NCBI GenBank assembly: GCA_021732995.1
Contig: JAKFWA010000012.1
Location: 88,013-152,012, forward strand
Length of the DNA stretch: 64,000 bases
Direction: 5' to 3'
Source: Planctomycetaceae bacterium
Lineage (GTDB): Bacteria > Planctomycetota > Planctomycetia > Planctomycetales > Planctomycetaceae
Positions 27,519 to 37,000 of the stretch are shown piece by piece. Every line of letters starts with the position of its first letter. The first letter of the stretch is position 1. The notes beneath the pieces were generated by a model. It saw only the letters and a list, made by a program, of their open reading frames with translations, ran no database searches and had not been told where the DNA came from. The translations under genes were made by a program, and so were the position numbers.

Positions 27519-28561
27519 CTACCGAGACCGCCGTTCCCGTCCGATTTCACTTGTCGCTGAATGTTTCCAGTTTGCCGCGAGCGGTGAGTTACTTTGAACG
27601 TGTCTTTGGGCAGGCTCCGGCCAAGGTCAGGTCCGATTACGCCAAGTTCGAACTGGAGTCACCGCCGGTCGTGCTTTCCTTGGAGCAGAACGCTCCCGAA
27701 CGCAACGGTTCATTGAACCATCTCGGCTTCCGCTATGCGGATTCGCAAACGCTGGTGGCGGTGCAGAGGCGGCTCGAAGAGGCTGGTCTGAATACTCAGC
27801 GGGAAGAGGGCGTGGAGTGTTGCTACGCCCGTCAGACGAAGTTCTGGTTGCACGACTTCGATAAGCGCCTGTGGGAATTCTACACGCTGGAAGAAGACCT
27901 CGATCATCGCGGCGCCGGACAGTCGCTGGAGCAGATGGTCGGTGCTGAGGCGGCAACGGCTCAATTGCAAGTGCGTTTGCCGGTCATCTGGCAACATCGG
28001 ATGTACGAGCCCTTCGCCTTGCCCGACGAGCCTTGCGACGAGGTCCTGTTGCGCGGGACTTTCAACGTTCCGATGTCCGCCGAGGACGGTCGACGTTGCC
28101 TGACTCAGGCGTTCAGTGCGATGCGTCCCGGCGCGAAGCTGACGGTGCATACGCTGACCAGTGAGATTCCGGTTGCGGGTGAATTGAAACTCCCCGGCCC
28201 GGCGGCCTACGTCAAGCACGTGCCGGTGAGAACGGACCTCATGCGGGACATTGAGTTCGCGGGTTTTCGGGACTCGCATCTGACCATCTTCCGCTCTGGG
28301 GCGTGCTTCGAACATCAGGGTGTTCCACTACGGGAAACCCAGATCGTGGCCTATCGACCTGCGGAAGAGTGCGGCGCGCAGCGAGTCGCGATCTTCAAAG
28401 GTCCGTTCGCTCAAGTGACCGATGACTTCGGACACGTGTGGAAACGTGGTGAACCGGTCGCGATTCCTCTCGCTCGCTGGGAAGCCTTGCAGGCTTCAAC
28501 GGCTCGAGAGATGTTCGTCGAACTTCCGGCCACCGCGCCGGTCAGCCATTGCGGAACTTAG
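27515..28561 (+). CDS. ArsI-like VOC domain fused to a methyltransferase-like C-terminal part
   Basis: Protein of 348 residues; the ATG overlaps the MFS stop. Residues 1-130 resemble the ArsI/CadI type of vicinal-oxygen-chelate proteins. RFHLSLNV (His12), NHLGF (His69), ECCYARQTKFW (Cys102-Cys103) and LWEFYTLEED (Glu121) match the Fe(II) ligands and the vicinal cysteines that bind trivalent organoarsenicals in ArsI. Residues about 150-285 resemble the C-terminal half of a class I methyltransferase of the ArsM kind (LTQAFSAMRPGAKLTVHTL, MRDIEFAGFRDSHLTIF) but lack the SAM-binding GxGxG front half. A last module (about 285-348, VAIFKGPFAQVTDDFGHVWKRGE) resembles tails I recall from ArsM-like proteins. 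Organoarsenical breakdown or binding is a hypothesis; the VOC assignment is firm. Confidence 0.75.
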   Translation: MTTETAVPVRFHLSLNVSSLPRAVSYFERVFGQAPAKVRSDYAKFELESPPVVLSLEQNAPERNGSLNHLGFRYADSQTLVAVQRRLEEAGLNTQREEGVECCYARQTKFWLHDFDKRLWEFYTLEEDLDHRGAGQSLEQMVGAEAATAQLQVRLPVIWQHRMYEPFALPDEPCDEVLLRGTFNVPMSAEDGRRCLTQAFSAMRPGAKLTVHTLTSEIPVAGELKLPGPAAYVKHVPVRTDLMRDIEFAGFRDSHLTIFRSGACFEHQGVPLRETQIVAYRPAEECGAQRVAIFKGPFAQVTDDFGHVWKRGEPVAIPLARWEALQASTAREMFVELPATAPVSHCGT

Positions 28562-28736
28562 TTTTCGACAGTGCGTGACCAGGGAACTTGGTGACGTCCG
28601 GCACGTAGGCATTGATGACGCGCGGCCTGCTTCGTCGAGTTACCCGCAGGCTACGCATTGCTGCGTTCAACCTCTATGTTGAGCGGATCACAGATTGTCT
28701 GAACTGGCTCTGCTTTGTTTTCGCGAGTGAGGTTTT

Positions 28737-29840
28737 ATGAATCCGCGTTTCATCATGGTCGGTGGTTTTCTGGGAGCTGGAAAGACCACGACAGTCGGAC
28801 GATTAGCTCGACATTACACGTCGCAGGGTAAGAAGGTCGGGATTGTAACCAACGACCAGACGACCGATTTGGTGGATACGCATAGCTTGCGTTCACAGGG
28901 CTTTGATGTGGGCGAAGTCGCTGGAGCCTGCTTCTGCTGCAACTTCAACGAACTGACGGCCACCGTCGAACGGCTGGCGGCCGAGGCGTTGCCAGACGTC
29001 ATTCTGGCCGAGCCCGTCGGCAGTTGTACGGATCTGGTGGCGACGGTGTTGCGTCCGCTGACGCAGATCTACCAGCGTCCGTTCGACATTGCGCCATACG
29101 GGGTAATTCTGAAGCCCAGTCACGGCGCCAAAATCCTGAAGCGCGAGGCCAAAGGCGGGTTCTCACCGAAGGCGGAGTACATTTTCAGGAAGCAGTTGGA
29201 AGAAGCCGACTTCATTATCCTGAACAGGATTGATGAGCTTTCTGGGGACGAGGTGTCTGAACTGACTCAGTTACTGGAAGACCAGTTTCCCGATCGCCCG
29301 ATCATTCGCATTTCGGCGCGAACCGGCGAGGGCTTCGAGGCACTCTCTGAGTTCATCGAGCGTCAGGGGCAGTTTGGCCGCCGCGTGATGGAACTGGACT
29401 ACGACGTCTACGCAGAGGGCGAGGCCGAACTTGGCTGGCTTAACAGTCAGGTTCTCGTTGAAGCACCCGAGCCGTTTGATCTGGATGCGCTGCTCCTCGA
29501 TATCATTGCGCGCTTGCATCGGCGATTTATTAGCGCCGGTGCTGAAGCTGCTCATCTCAAAACGATCGGCTTGTGCGACGGGTGTTATGCGGTCGCCAAT
29601 CTCGTAAGCAATTCAACCCAGCCGGAGTTGTCGCTGCCCTCGAAGACACGCACGAAGGACGCCAATGTCGTGGTGAATGCTCGAGTCGCGACCGATCCTG
29701 CCGATCTCGAAGTCTTCGTTCGTGAAGAGGTAGCGGCTGCATGTAAGGCGATTGGAGCTACGCACGAAGTAGCGACTTTGCAATCGTTCCGACCCGGTCG
29801 GCCGGTGCCCACACACCGCATCACTGAGGCCGTAGGCTAA
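28737..29840 (+). CDS. CobW/COG0523 family GTPase (metallochaperone type)
   Basis: G3E-family GTPase of 367 residues. Walker A is GGFLGAGKTT at the N terminus. The metal-binding CxCC motif typical of COG0523 appears as GACFCCNF. The guanine-recognition motif is NRID in FIILNRIDEL. These proteins insert or deliver Zn, Co or Fe to target enzymes. Residues about 300-367 differ from the usual CobW C-terminal domain. Preceding genes encode metal-dependent PhyH and VOC enzymes, possible clients by context only. ATG 28737 has GAGG eight bases upstream; 175 bases separate it from the fusion gene. Confidence 0.85.
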   Translation: MNPRFIMVGGFLGAGKTTTVGRLARHYTSQGKKVGIVTNDQTTDLVDTHSLRSQGFDVGEVAGACFCCNFNELTATVERLAAEALPDVILAEPVGSCTDLVATVLRPLTQIYQRPFDIAPYGVILKPSHGAKILKREAKGGFSPKAEYIFRKQLEEADFIILNRIDELSGDEVSELTQLLEDQFPDRPIIRISARTGEGFEALSEFIERQGQFGRRVMELDYDVYAEGEAELGWLNSQVLVEAPEPFDLDALLLDIIARLHRRFISAGAEAAHLKTIGLCDGCYAVANLVSNSTQPELSLPSKTRTKDANVVVNARVATDPADLEVFVREEVAAACKAIGATHEVATLQSFRPGRPVPTHRITEAVG

Positions 29841-29859
29841 GCATCTGACAGATTGGCTC

Positions 29860-30996
29860 TTAGTGAGCCGTGTTGATCGCCACTGGCGAGCAGGTTGATA
29901 CTCTCAACAACTCGCTATACAGCGACCGATAGCTTTCCACGAAACGGGTCTTGGAAAGATGAGCCTCCGCGATCTGGCGGGCTCGTTGCGAGTAACCTGT
30001 CCAGTCAGCTGCCAGTGCCTCGATCGCAGCAGCGATTGAGGCTGTTGTTGGCTGCGCGAGTTGGCCTACACCTGCATCCTGAAACCAGTTCGCCAAACCT
30101 ACTACCGGCGTGGCAATGACGGGACGCCCGCAAGCCAAGCTCTCTACCAGAGAGTTTGGAGCAGGCTTGCATCGAGTTGGATCGACGAATGGAGCGATGG
30201 TCGCATGACACTTTTGATACTGCTGCGACATATCTGATTCGCGGCCGAGTACAACTTCCACATTGTTGTGAAGCTGGCGCTCCCGGATCCAGATCATCAA
30301 CTGGGACAGACTGTTTCCCCACGGGCGCCAAGAGAGGCGGAAACGAACGTTCGGAAGTCTTTCTGCGACGTCCAGAAGCAGCTTCACTCCCCTGCCCTCG
30401 AGCCATTCGGCAGAGTCCGGGCTGGAAGCAAACAACACCGTGAATGGACCGTCCGGACGCGGACGCGGGGTAAATCGCTCCAGATCGACCGGCGGCAGTA
30501 TCAATCGAATTCGGTCGGAAGAGATTCCCAGATCTCGAACCTTGGCCTCGGTTACAAAATCTTCCACCACAAAGCGGTCGACGCGCTGTAACAGATCAGT
30601 ATCCACCGGTGCGGCATGTGTGGCCACTGTCAGAATTGTCGGCCGTGCTCGTTGACCTTGCAGATAGAACCAGTCTCCGAGCGATCCGAAGATATGATTC
30701 AAACGAAAAGCCGGCTCGCACATCCGCGTCGCGATGCGGAACGGTATGTGAAGATTTGGATGCAGGCAGATACCACGATGACGCGAAAGAAGTATCCAAT
30801 GCTTCGTACTCAGTCCCCACGCGACACTTTGGGGAAAACTGCGACGCAACACTCCTACCTCGGACGCCACTGCCTCCATATCTGGCTCAAATGAACTCAG
30901 CCAGTAGGCGATTCGAGACGGCATGTCACGATCCATTCCAGGCCAATTGAACGAGGTAAGGATTCCAGTCCCCGAATGATCATTCGGTTCAGCCAT
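29860..30996 (-). CDS. GT4-type glycosyltransferase
   Basis: Glycosyltransferase of up to 378 residues with a two-Rossmann GT-B layout. The C-terminal domain is clear: FTVLFASSP, then LPNVRFRLSWRPW, CHATIAPFV, and the donor-binding stretch CKPAPNSLVESLACGRPVIATPVVGL, where the E-x7-like Glu lies in LVESLACG. The reading frame opens at 30996, overlapping the end of the methyltransferase gene by 100 bases. In-frame ATGs at 30936 and 30924 would shorten the overlap, and I cannot decide the start. It converges on the CobW gene with a 19-base gap. Substrate unknown; probably envelope polysaccharide. Confidence 0.8.
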   Translation of the reverse strand: MAEPNDHSGTGILTSFNWPGMDRDMPSRIAYWLSSFEPDMEAVASEVGVLRRSFPQSVAWGLSTKHWILLSRHRGICLHPNLHIPFRIATRMCEPAFRLNHIFGSLGDWFYLQGQRARPTILTVATHAAPVDTDLLQRVDRFVVEDFVTEAKVRDLGISSDRIRLILPPVDLERFTPRPRPDGPFTVLFASSPDSAEWLEGRGVKLLLDVAERLPNVRFRLSWRPWGNSLSQLMIWIRERQLHNNVEVVLGRESDMSQQYQKCHATIAPFVDPTRCKPAPNSLVESLACGRPVIATPVVGLANWFQDAGVGQLAQPTTASIAAAIEALAADWTGYSQRARQIAEAHLSKTRFVESYRSLYSELLRVSTCSPVAINTAH

Positions 30997-31643
30997 CGAG
31001 AGCGAGGACCTACGAAAACTTCACTGTGATACTGTGTGTGATACCACTTCTGGACAGGATTCAGTTTGATTGAACTGAATCCCTGCTCTTTCAATTCCGC
31101 GACCAACTCGTGTGCGTCGTAGAGTTCGTCGTAGATCGGATAAATCTCCGGGTGAGCGTCTCGCAGTGGTTGCGAAAGCTTTCGGTTCACTGCATCAAAC
31201 AGGAAGTGTCCTCCTGGACGCAGGACCTTCTTGACCTGCCCGTAGAGACGCTGGCGATCTTCCAATTTGAAATGGCGAATGAAGCGGAACGAGTAGACGA
31301 AATCAAATTCCTGGCCGAACGGCAGTTCGAACGCGTTGCCTTGATTCCACTCGACGTGTGGTCCGCAAGCGGCTTTTCCCTGGTCGATCATGCCGAGGTT
31401 GTACTCCAGGCATGCCAGTCGACCGATTGGCTTGAGATCTCGAGTGACCCGACCCGGTCCAGGTGCGATTTCCAGAGCCGCCCCGTGTCGAATCGAATTC
31501 AGGAGGTGCTGTACCGCTCCTACCTGTCGTTCATGCAGCAGCAAGTTGAGTTCACTGCGGAATCGAGCGTCAATGTACTTGGCTGCGGTCGCCTCGCCCC
31601 GGTAGGCGCTTTGTAGTTCAGACTCGGTCGAAAGCACTGTCAC
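30897..31643 (-). CDS. class I SAM-dependent methyltransferase
   Basis: Protein of 248 residues. SAM motif I is ALEIAPGPGRVTRDL, an acidic residue follows in LACLEYN, and motif post-I/II elements are FDFVYSFRFIRHFKLEDRQRLYGQVKKVLRPGGHFLFDAVNR. This is the ordinary small-molecule or sugar methyltransferase layout. It lies upstream of the glycosyltransferase gene on the same strand with overlapping ends, suggesting both modify one glycan or lipid. Start ATG 31643; its promoter must lie in the gene-poor stretch to the right. Confidence 0.85.
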   Translation of the reverse strand: MTVLSTESELQSAYRGEATAAKYIDARFRSELNLLLHERQVGAVQHLLNSIRHGAALEIAPGPGRVTRDLKPIGRLACLEYNLGMIDQGKAACGPHVEWNQGNAFELPFGQEFDFVYSFRFIRHFKLEDRQRLYGQVKKVLRPGGHFLFDAVNRKLSQPLRDAHPEIYPIYDELYDAHELVAELKEQGFSSIKLNPVQKWYHTQYHSEVFVGPRSRWLNRMIIRGLESLPRSIGLEWIVTCRLESPTG

Positions 31644-32735
31644 CCTGATGTCTCCACTAGCCTACAGTCGAATCCTGGCATGCATGCGGCTGTCGCGCTG
31701 AAATGCGTTGCGTTCGATATACCCTGAGAAATCAGTGGCCACTGCTATTTTGAGTGGGAGGTCGCAGAGAAACTGCCTGCCGAAAGTTCGATTGGCAAGT
31801 GGTTCGTACGCTAACGCCACTCACGCCAGTGCTTGAGATCAAGCGTTTCGCGTCAGGTGGTGTCATTACCTGACAGACAGGTCTTTTCGGAGAAACACGA
31901 CTTTGTATCTATACATACAGACATATTCTGCTCGTTGTGGATCTGCGCACGTCTTGCGGGCAAGTTCAGTATGACCGCCGGAGAACCTTTCGTGATCTGG
32001 ACCACGGCACGCGGCAACCTGAGGTGCTGACGGTTTCAGGGACAGGTCAGTCTCTTATTCGGAGAGACAAATGAGCTGTTCGAAACGAACTGGCGGGCGA
32101 ACTCTGTGGGGCTGCCGAACTCTTTGTAGACGGCATTCACGATAGCGGCTTGTCTAAGTGATTGGCCGGACTGCTGGACGTTTCGGAAGAGGGGCCGGAC
32201 AAAACGCCTTCTCCCCATCGTGATGCCTCAGACGACGCTCCTGACGCTTCAGGGACTAGCACGCTCGACACTGGCGGCGACCGCTGGGAAATGAGCTGGC
32301 GGGTTTGATCTGGCCACAGCAGCGGCATTGCAGAACCGCTTCCATCATATCCCTTGGTCGGACGACGGCTGGCTTTCGTGAGTTTTGTGTCCCAGTAACA
32401 GCAAGCAAAGTCTCATGTTAACACGACGCGCGAACACTGGTTGCTGACGCTGTCGAGATTGTGGCGGCCCTTAATCCATCGTGACTCGCCCCACTGGCAT
32501 GTGCGGGCGTCGAAAATCGCAGACGTCTGCGATTTCGGAAACCGAAGCGAAATCGTACTCGGACCACCGAGATACCACGACATGTACCACACACAACGCT
32601 CTCTGACCCCGCTTGTGCGCGGAAGGACTGTGTGCATGCAACGGGACACGGTGGGGGAACACGTTTTGGACCGATGTTCTCGGAAGGACCCAAAAGGCCG
32701 GGAGCGGGGTTCGCTCGTCGTTCTTTTCGAGTGTA
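31644..32735. other. 1.1 kb stretch without a convincing gene
   Basis: Reading frames here are short, lack ribosome sites and show no family motif. A plus-strand frame near 32155-32308 (GPDKTPSPHRDASDDAPDASG) could be a gene relic but is unrecognisable. The left end must hold the methyltransferase promoter. Dyads are frequent: CAGTGGCCACTG (31733-31744), three alternating copies of CAGGT/ACCTG at 31854-31882 ending in CTTTTC, and the strong palindrome at 32514-32535. It may contain an unrecognised RNA or a decayed gene. Confidence 0.5.
32514..32535. repeat. 22-base perfect palindrome
   Basis: AAATCGCAGAC (32514-32524) is followed without a gap by its exact reverse complement GTCTGCGATTT (32525-32535). 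The sequence just to the right can also pair with the palindrome's right arm: CGATTTCGG (32530-32538) is followed by CCG and, a little further, AAATCG. It lies about 200 bases beyond the stop of the RND adaptor gene, so on the minus strand it could end that transcript. Confidence 0.7.
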
Positions 32736-34046
32736 TCACTTACCGCTCGCCGTCACGGTTTGAACGTCAACTTTCTGGCCGTCTCGATAGGCGGCAAGAT
32801 TGGCTCCGATGATGGGTTCATCAGACGTCATGCCCTCGGATATCTCGACCTCGGTTCCGGTACGCAGACCAGTCTTTACGGGCGACTTCTTGAGCACGCC
32901 TTCGGAAGTAACCTTCATCACGAAGGACTGACCTTCTTGAGTCAAGACGGCGGACTTGGGGACAGCCAGTACGTCCGTGCGTTGTGCAATCAGTAGATCT
33001 ACCTGAGCGGACATGCCCGGGCGTAGACGACCATCCGAGTTGGGAAGATCAATCTGAACTCGGAGTGTGCGCGTACCTGCATGCAGAGCCCAACTCGTGC
33101 GCGTGATTTGCCCTTCGAGAACAGCTCCGCCGATTGCGCTCACTTTGACTTTGGCTTCGCGTTGAGTTTGCACGGAAGCCGCGTCGGCTTCAGGGACATC
33201 TGCGTAAAGTCGCACCGTGTTGGCGGCGACCACGGTGAAGAGCGACTTACTCCCACTGCTGGTCACAAGATGCCCGGTATCAATCTGCCGCGCGCTGACG
33301 ATGCCATCGAACGGGGCACGAATCTGTGTATAGCTCACCAGGGCCTGTGCCTTGTCTGCATCAGCTTGTGCGACCAGCAAGTCAGCTTTGGCTTTCTCGA
33401 TACCCGCTTCAGACTCGGCGAGCTTTGCCATCGCAGATTTAATCTTGGCCGCAGTTTCTCGGCGCGAGGCATCGGCGGCTTTGAACTGCTGTTCGGTCTC
33501 GTCGGCTACTTTCTGCGTGACTGAGTTCGACTCCGCCAGCATGCGGACTCGCGCATACTCCGTTTCCCAACGACGAAACAACGCCTGCGCACGATCGACA
33601 CTCGCCTGAGCTTCCGCAACCTGGGCACCGGCTGAGGTGCTTGCAGCCTCGGCAACTTTTACCGCAGCGACAGATTGCTGCACGACTGCAAGCTTTTGTT
33701 TCACGTCTTCCGCTAACTCGGGGACATCCACTTCAGCCAACAGTTGACCGGCCTCCAGCAGTTTCCCGTTCGAGTCCCACTGTGGTCCGGTCACGCGATC
33801 GCCGATATCGACGTAGACCTTCTTCACGTAGCCGGTGACTTTGGCAAGCAGCGGCGCCGTTTCGAACGCTTCGATTTCTCCCGGCTGCTCCGTGCGGCGA
33901 GTCAATGTCTTGCGCTCGGCCTTAATGGGCGTGACCTTCATCGCCAGTTCGATGGTCTGGTGAGCCGTCGAAGATGCTTCCGGGCTCGGCTGGCAACCTG
34001 AAAGTAGTGCGAGCAAAGCGAAGCTGAGTGAATGATTTCGTATCAT
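32736..34046 (-). CDS. RND efflux periplasmic adaptor (membrane fusion protein)
   Basis: Lipoprotein of 436 residues (lipobox LLSGC, Cys18). The layout is the usual adaptor: barrel strands and half lipoyl domain around RRTEQPGEIEAFETAPLLAKVTGYVKKVYVDIGDRV, a long Ala/Glu/Lys-rich coiled-coil hairpin (about 105-235, VAQAQASVDRAQALFRRWETEY and similar), the second half lipoyl (VSYTQIRAPFDGIVSARQIDTG), then beta-barrel and membrane-proximal domains (LRPGMSAQVDLLIAQR). It links the pump to the TolC-like channel. Its ATG overlaps the pump gene stop region (34043-34046), so they form one operon. Confidence 0.92.
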   Translation of the reverse strand: MIRNHSLSFALLALLSGCQPSPEASSTAHQTIELAMKVTPIKAERKTLTRRTEQPGEIEAFETAPLLAKVTGYVKKVYVDIGDRVTGPQWDSNGKLLEAGQLLAEVDVPELAEDVKQKLAVVQQSVAAVKVAEAASTSAGAQVAEAQASVDRAQALFRRWETEYARVRMLAESNSVTQKVADETEQQFKAADASRRETAAKIKSAMAKLAESEAGIEKAKADLLVAQADADKAQALVSYTQIRAPFDGIVSARQIDTGHLVTSSGSKSLFTVVAANTVRLYADVPEADAASVQTQREAKVKVSAIGGAVLEGQITRTSWALHAGTRTLRVQIDLPNSDGRLRPGMSAQVDLLIAQRTDVLAVPKSAVLTQEGQSFVMKVTSEGVLKKSPVKTGLRTGTEVEISEGMTSDEPIIGANLAAYRDGQKVDVQTVTASGK

Positions 34047-37000
34047 GGTGTTTCGGTGGTCGAATAGTGGGCGCTCTCTGGATCTGTGGGATCCAAAGAA
34101 CCAGAACTCTGAGCGGCCCTAGATTGCAGCAACGCATAAACTGCTGGGAGGACGAACAACGTGCTGATAGTCGCGGCCAGCAGGCCCCCAATGACGGCTC
34201 GACCGAGCGGAGCCGTTTGGTCGCCCGATTCTCCTAGAGCGAATGCCATCGGCAGCATACCCGCCAACATCGCACAGCTTGTCATGGCGATTGCCCGGAG
34301 GCGGCTGCTCGCTGCTTGTCGAGCGGCTTCGATCGAGGAACTTCCCGAGCGTCGTGCCGTTTCGGCAAATGTAAGAAGCAAGATCGCGTTGGCCATCGCT
34401 ACGCCGATTGCCATGATCGCGCCAATGAAGCTTTGAATATTGAGCGTTGTACGAGTCAAACAAAGCATCAGGGCGACACCAGCAATCACCGCCGGCGCGG
34501 TTGATACCGCAGCCAACGCCAGCTTGAACGACTGAAAATTCGCCGACAGCAACAAGAACACCGTCAGCACCGCCAGCAGCAAGCCAACGCCGAGACCGCT
34601 GGTGATCTGTCGCAGTGGTGGAATCTGGCCACGCAATTCGTGGGTGATGCGGCCCGGCTTCTGCCCCGCCCTCACGAGTTCATCTTTGGCCGCGTCATCG
34701 GCCTTTTTGACACGAGCCAGAGCCAGATTGATCTCGCGTGCCACGCGCCCCAAATCCGAACCCGAGATGTTGGCTGTCATCGTCAGTTCGCGTTTCATGT
34801 TGTACCGGTCGAACTGGCCGGGGGCCGAGCCGTTCTGCAACTGGGCGACATCTCTTAGAAGGAGCGGTTGTGAATGGTCCTTCTGCAATGCCAGCGGCAC
34901 GGCCCCCAGATCCTCAATGGTTTTCAGTCGCGGCTGCGGGATCTCGACCTGCACCTGATACCCAATGCCCGACTTTGGGTCGGGCCAATAATTCGGAACC
35001 ACGAACCGGCTGGATGATGTCGCCGCGACAACCGACCGTGTGATCTGCGAGATTGTGGTGCCGCTGAGCCCAGCTCGCTCGCGATCAACTTTGATATCAA
35101 CCGTGGGATAGTCGAGGGCTTGTGAAATCTGGATGTCGCGCAGGGCTGGCAGTTGCGCAAGTTCCGCTTCGACGCGTTTGAGAAAGTCCCGGTTCTCAGC
35201 CAGTGATCCGCCGCGTGCCGCGATCTCAATCGGGGTCGCCGAGCCGAAGCTCATGACTTCGCTCACGATATCGGCAGGCTCGAAAGAAACTCGTAGTTGC
35301 GGGAACGCCTGCGAAAACGCGGTTCGGAGTTCTTCTTTCTTCGCCTCCGTGCGGATACCGCTTCCTCGCTTCAGAGCGACACGCAAAATTGCTTCTTCTG
35401 GACCGCGCGAGAATTGATACACGGAATTGATTGGAAAGCTGGGAGGCACCGTCCCGACATAACCCAGAGTCAGGTCGATATTGCTGGCTCCAACTTTCTC
35501 TTTCACCAGATCGAGAACGTCGAGAGCGTACTTCTCCGTGCGGTCGATGTGCGTGCCATCAGGTCCCCGCAACCGAATGCGGAACTCATTGGCGTTCGTG
35601 ATCGGGAAGATCTCAAGACCAAGCCGTGAGCCGATGATCCAGGAACCTGCCAATGTGAGAACAAGATACGCAGGCACGACGATCCATCTCGCCGCGATGC
35701 TGCGAGAGACAATTCGTTCATAGGATGATCTACGAGTGTCGTTACCTGCCGCAGGCGCGGCGTCACGTACAGATTGAGGATGTCCTTCCGCGTGATGCCT
35801 CAGCAACCACACGCAGACCACTGGCACAAACGTGCTGGAAAGCAGGTACGAGGCAATCATCGAAAAGCCAACGGCGAGCGACAACGGAACGAACAGTTCG
35901 CGTGCGGCACCCTCCATGAAGAACGACGGCACGAACACCGCCAACGTGCAGAGCATCGCCAGCAATCGCGGAACGGCCGTTTGAGCGTTCCCGTTTCTCA
36001 CAGCCCATGCGATGGATTGACCGCGTGCGAGTTGCGTGTGGATGTTCTCGATCTCAACAGTGGCTTCGTCGACCAGAATGCCGACTGCGAGTGCCAGCCC
36101 GCCCAACGTCATCAGGTTGACGGTCTGACCGCAGAGCCACAGCCCAACCACCGCTGCGAGAATCGCCAGCGGAATGTTAAGCACCACAACAACCACGCTG
36201 CGCCAATCGCGCAGGAACAACAGCACCATCAGGCCGGTCAGGATGGCACCCAGCACGCCTTCGCTCACCAGGCTGCGAATGGCGCCCGTCACATAGGGTG
36301 ACTGATCGAACTCAAAGCTGACCTTGATGTCGTCCGGCAGTTCCTTCTGCATGGCCGGTAGAGCCTTCTTGATCTCATCAATGACGCTCATTGTTGAAGC
36401 TTCGGCCCGCTTGGTCGCGAGGATGTAAACCGCGCGGCGACCGTTCACGAGCGAATATCCCGTCGTGAGGTCAGACGAGTCTTCAATCACACCCAGGTCG
36501 CGCAGATACACATTGGGCGGCTTGCCCGTGCGAATCGGAATGTTGCCCAGATCCTTGATGTCTTTCACCATCGCGTTGGATGGCACAATCGGGAAGCTGT
36601 CGTCCAAGCGCAGGTTTCCCGATGGGCTGACGGTGTTGCCGCTGGTCAATGCACTGACCACTTCATCCGGAGAGACGCCGTAAGCTCTGAGACGATCTGG
36701 ATCAACGCGCAATACGATGGCTCGCGCGCTACCCCCGAATGGAGGTGGAGCGGATACTCCCGGCAACGCGGCGAACATCGGTCGTACTTTGAAAAGCCCG
36801 ATGTCAGTGATCTCGGTGGCGGTACGCGTCTCGCTCGACAACACCAGATACCCGACAGGCACGCTGCCCGTGTCAAAACGCATGACGAACGGTGGCACTG
36901 TCCCTGGTGGCATCATCGCTCGCGAGCGGTTGACGTAGTTGATGGTCTCAGCCATCGCCTGCGCCATGTTCGTGCCCGGATGAAACTGCAGCTTCATCAG

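Noticed and set aside
29855..29869. GGCTC-loop-GAGCC hairpin between the convergent CobW and glycosyltransferase genes
   Set aside because: Five-base stem without a T-run; too weak to call a terminator.
31833..32030. 65-codon plus-strand frame in the gene-poor stretch
   Set aside because: No ribosome site or motif; it runs across dyad sequences that look structural rather than coding.
32413..32739. Several minus-strand frames of 60-110 codons near the end of the RND adaptor gene
   Set aside because: Three phases are open over the same bases, none with a credible start or family, and all span the perfect palindrome.
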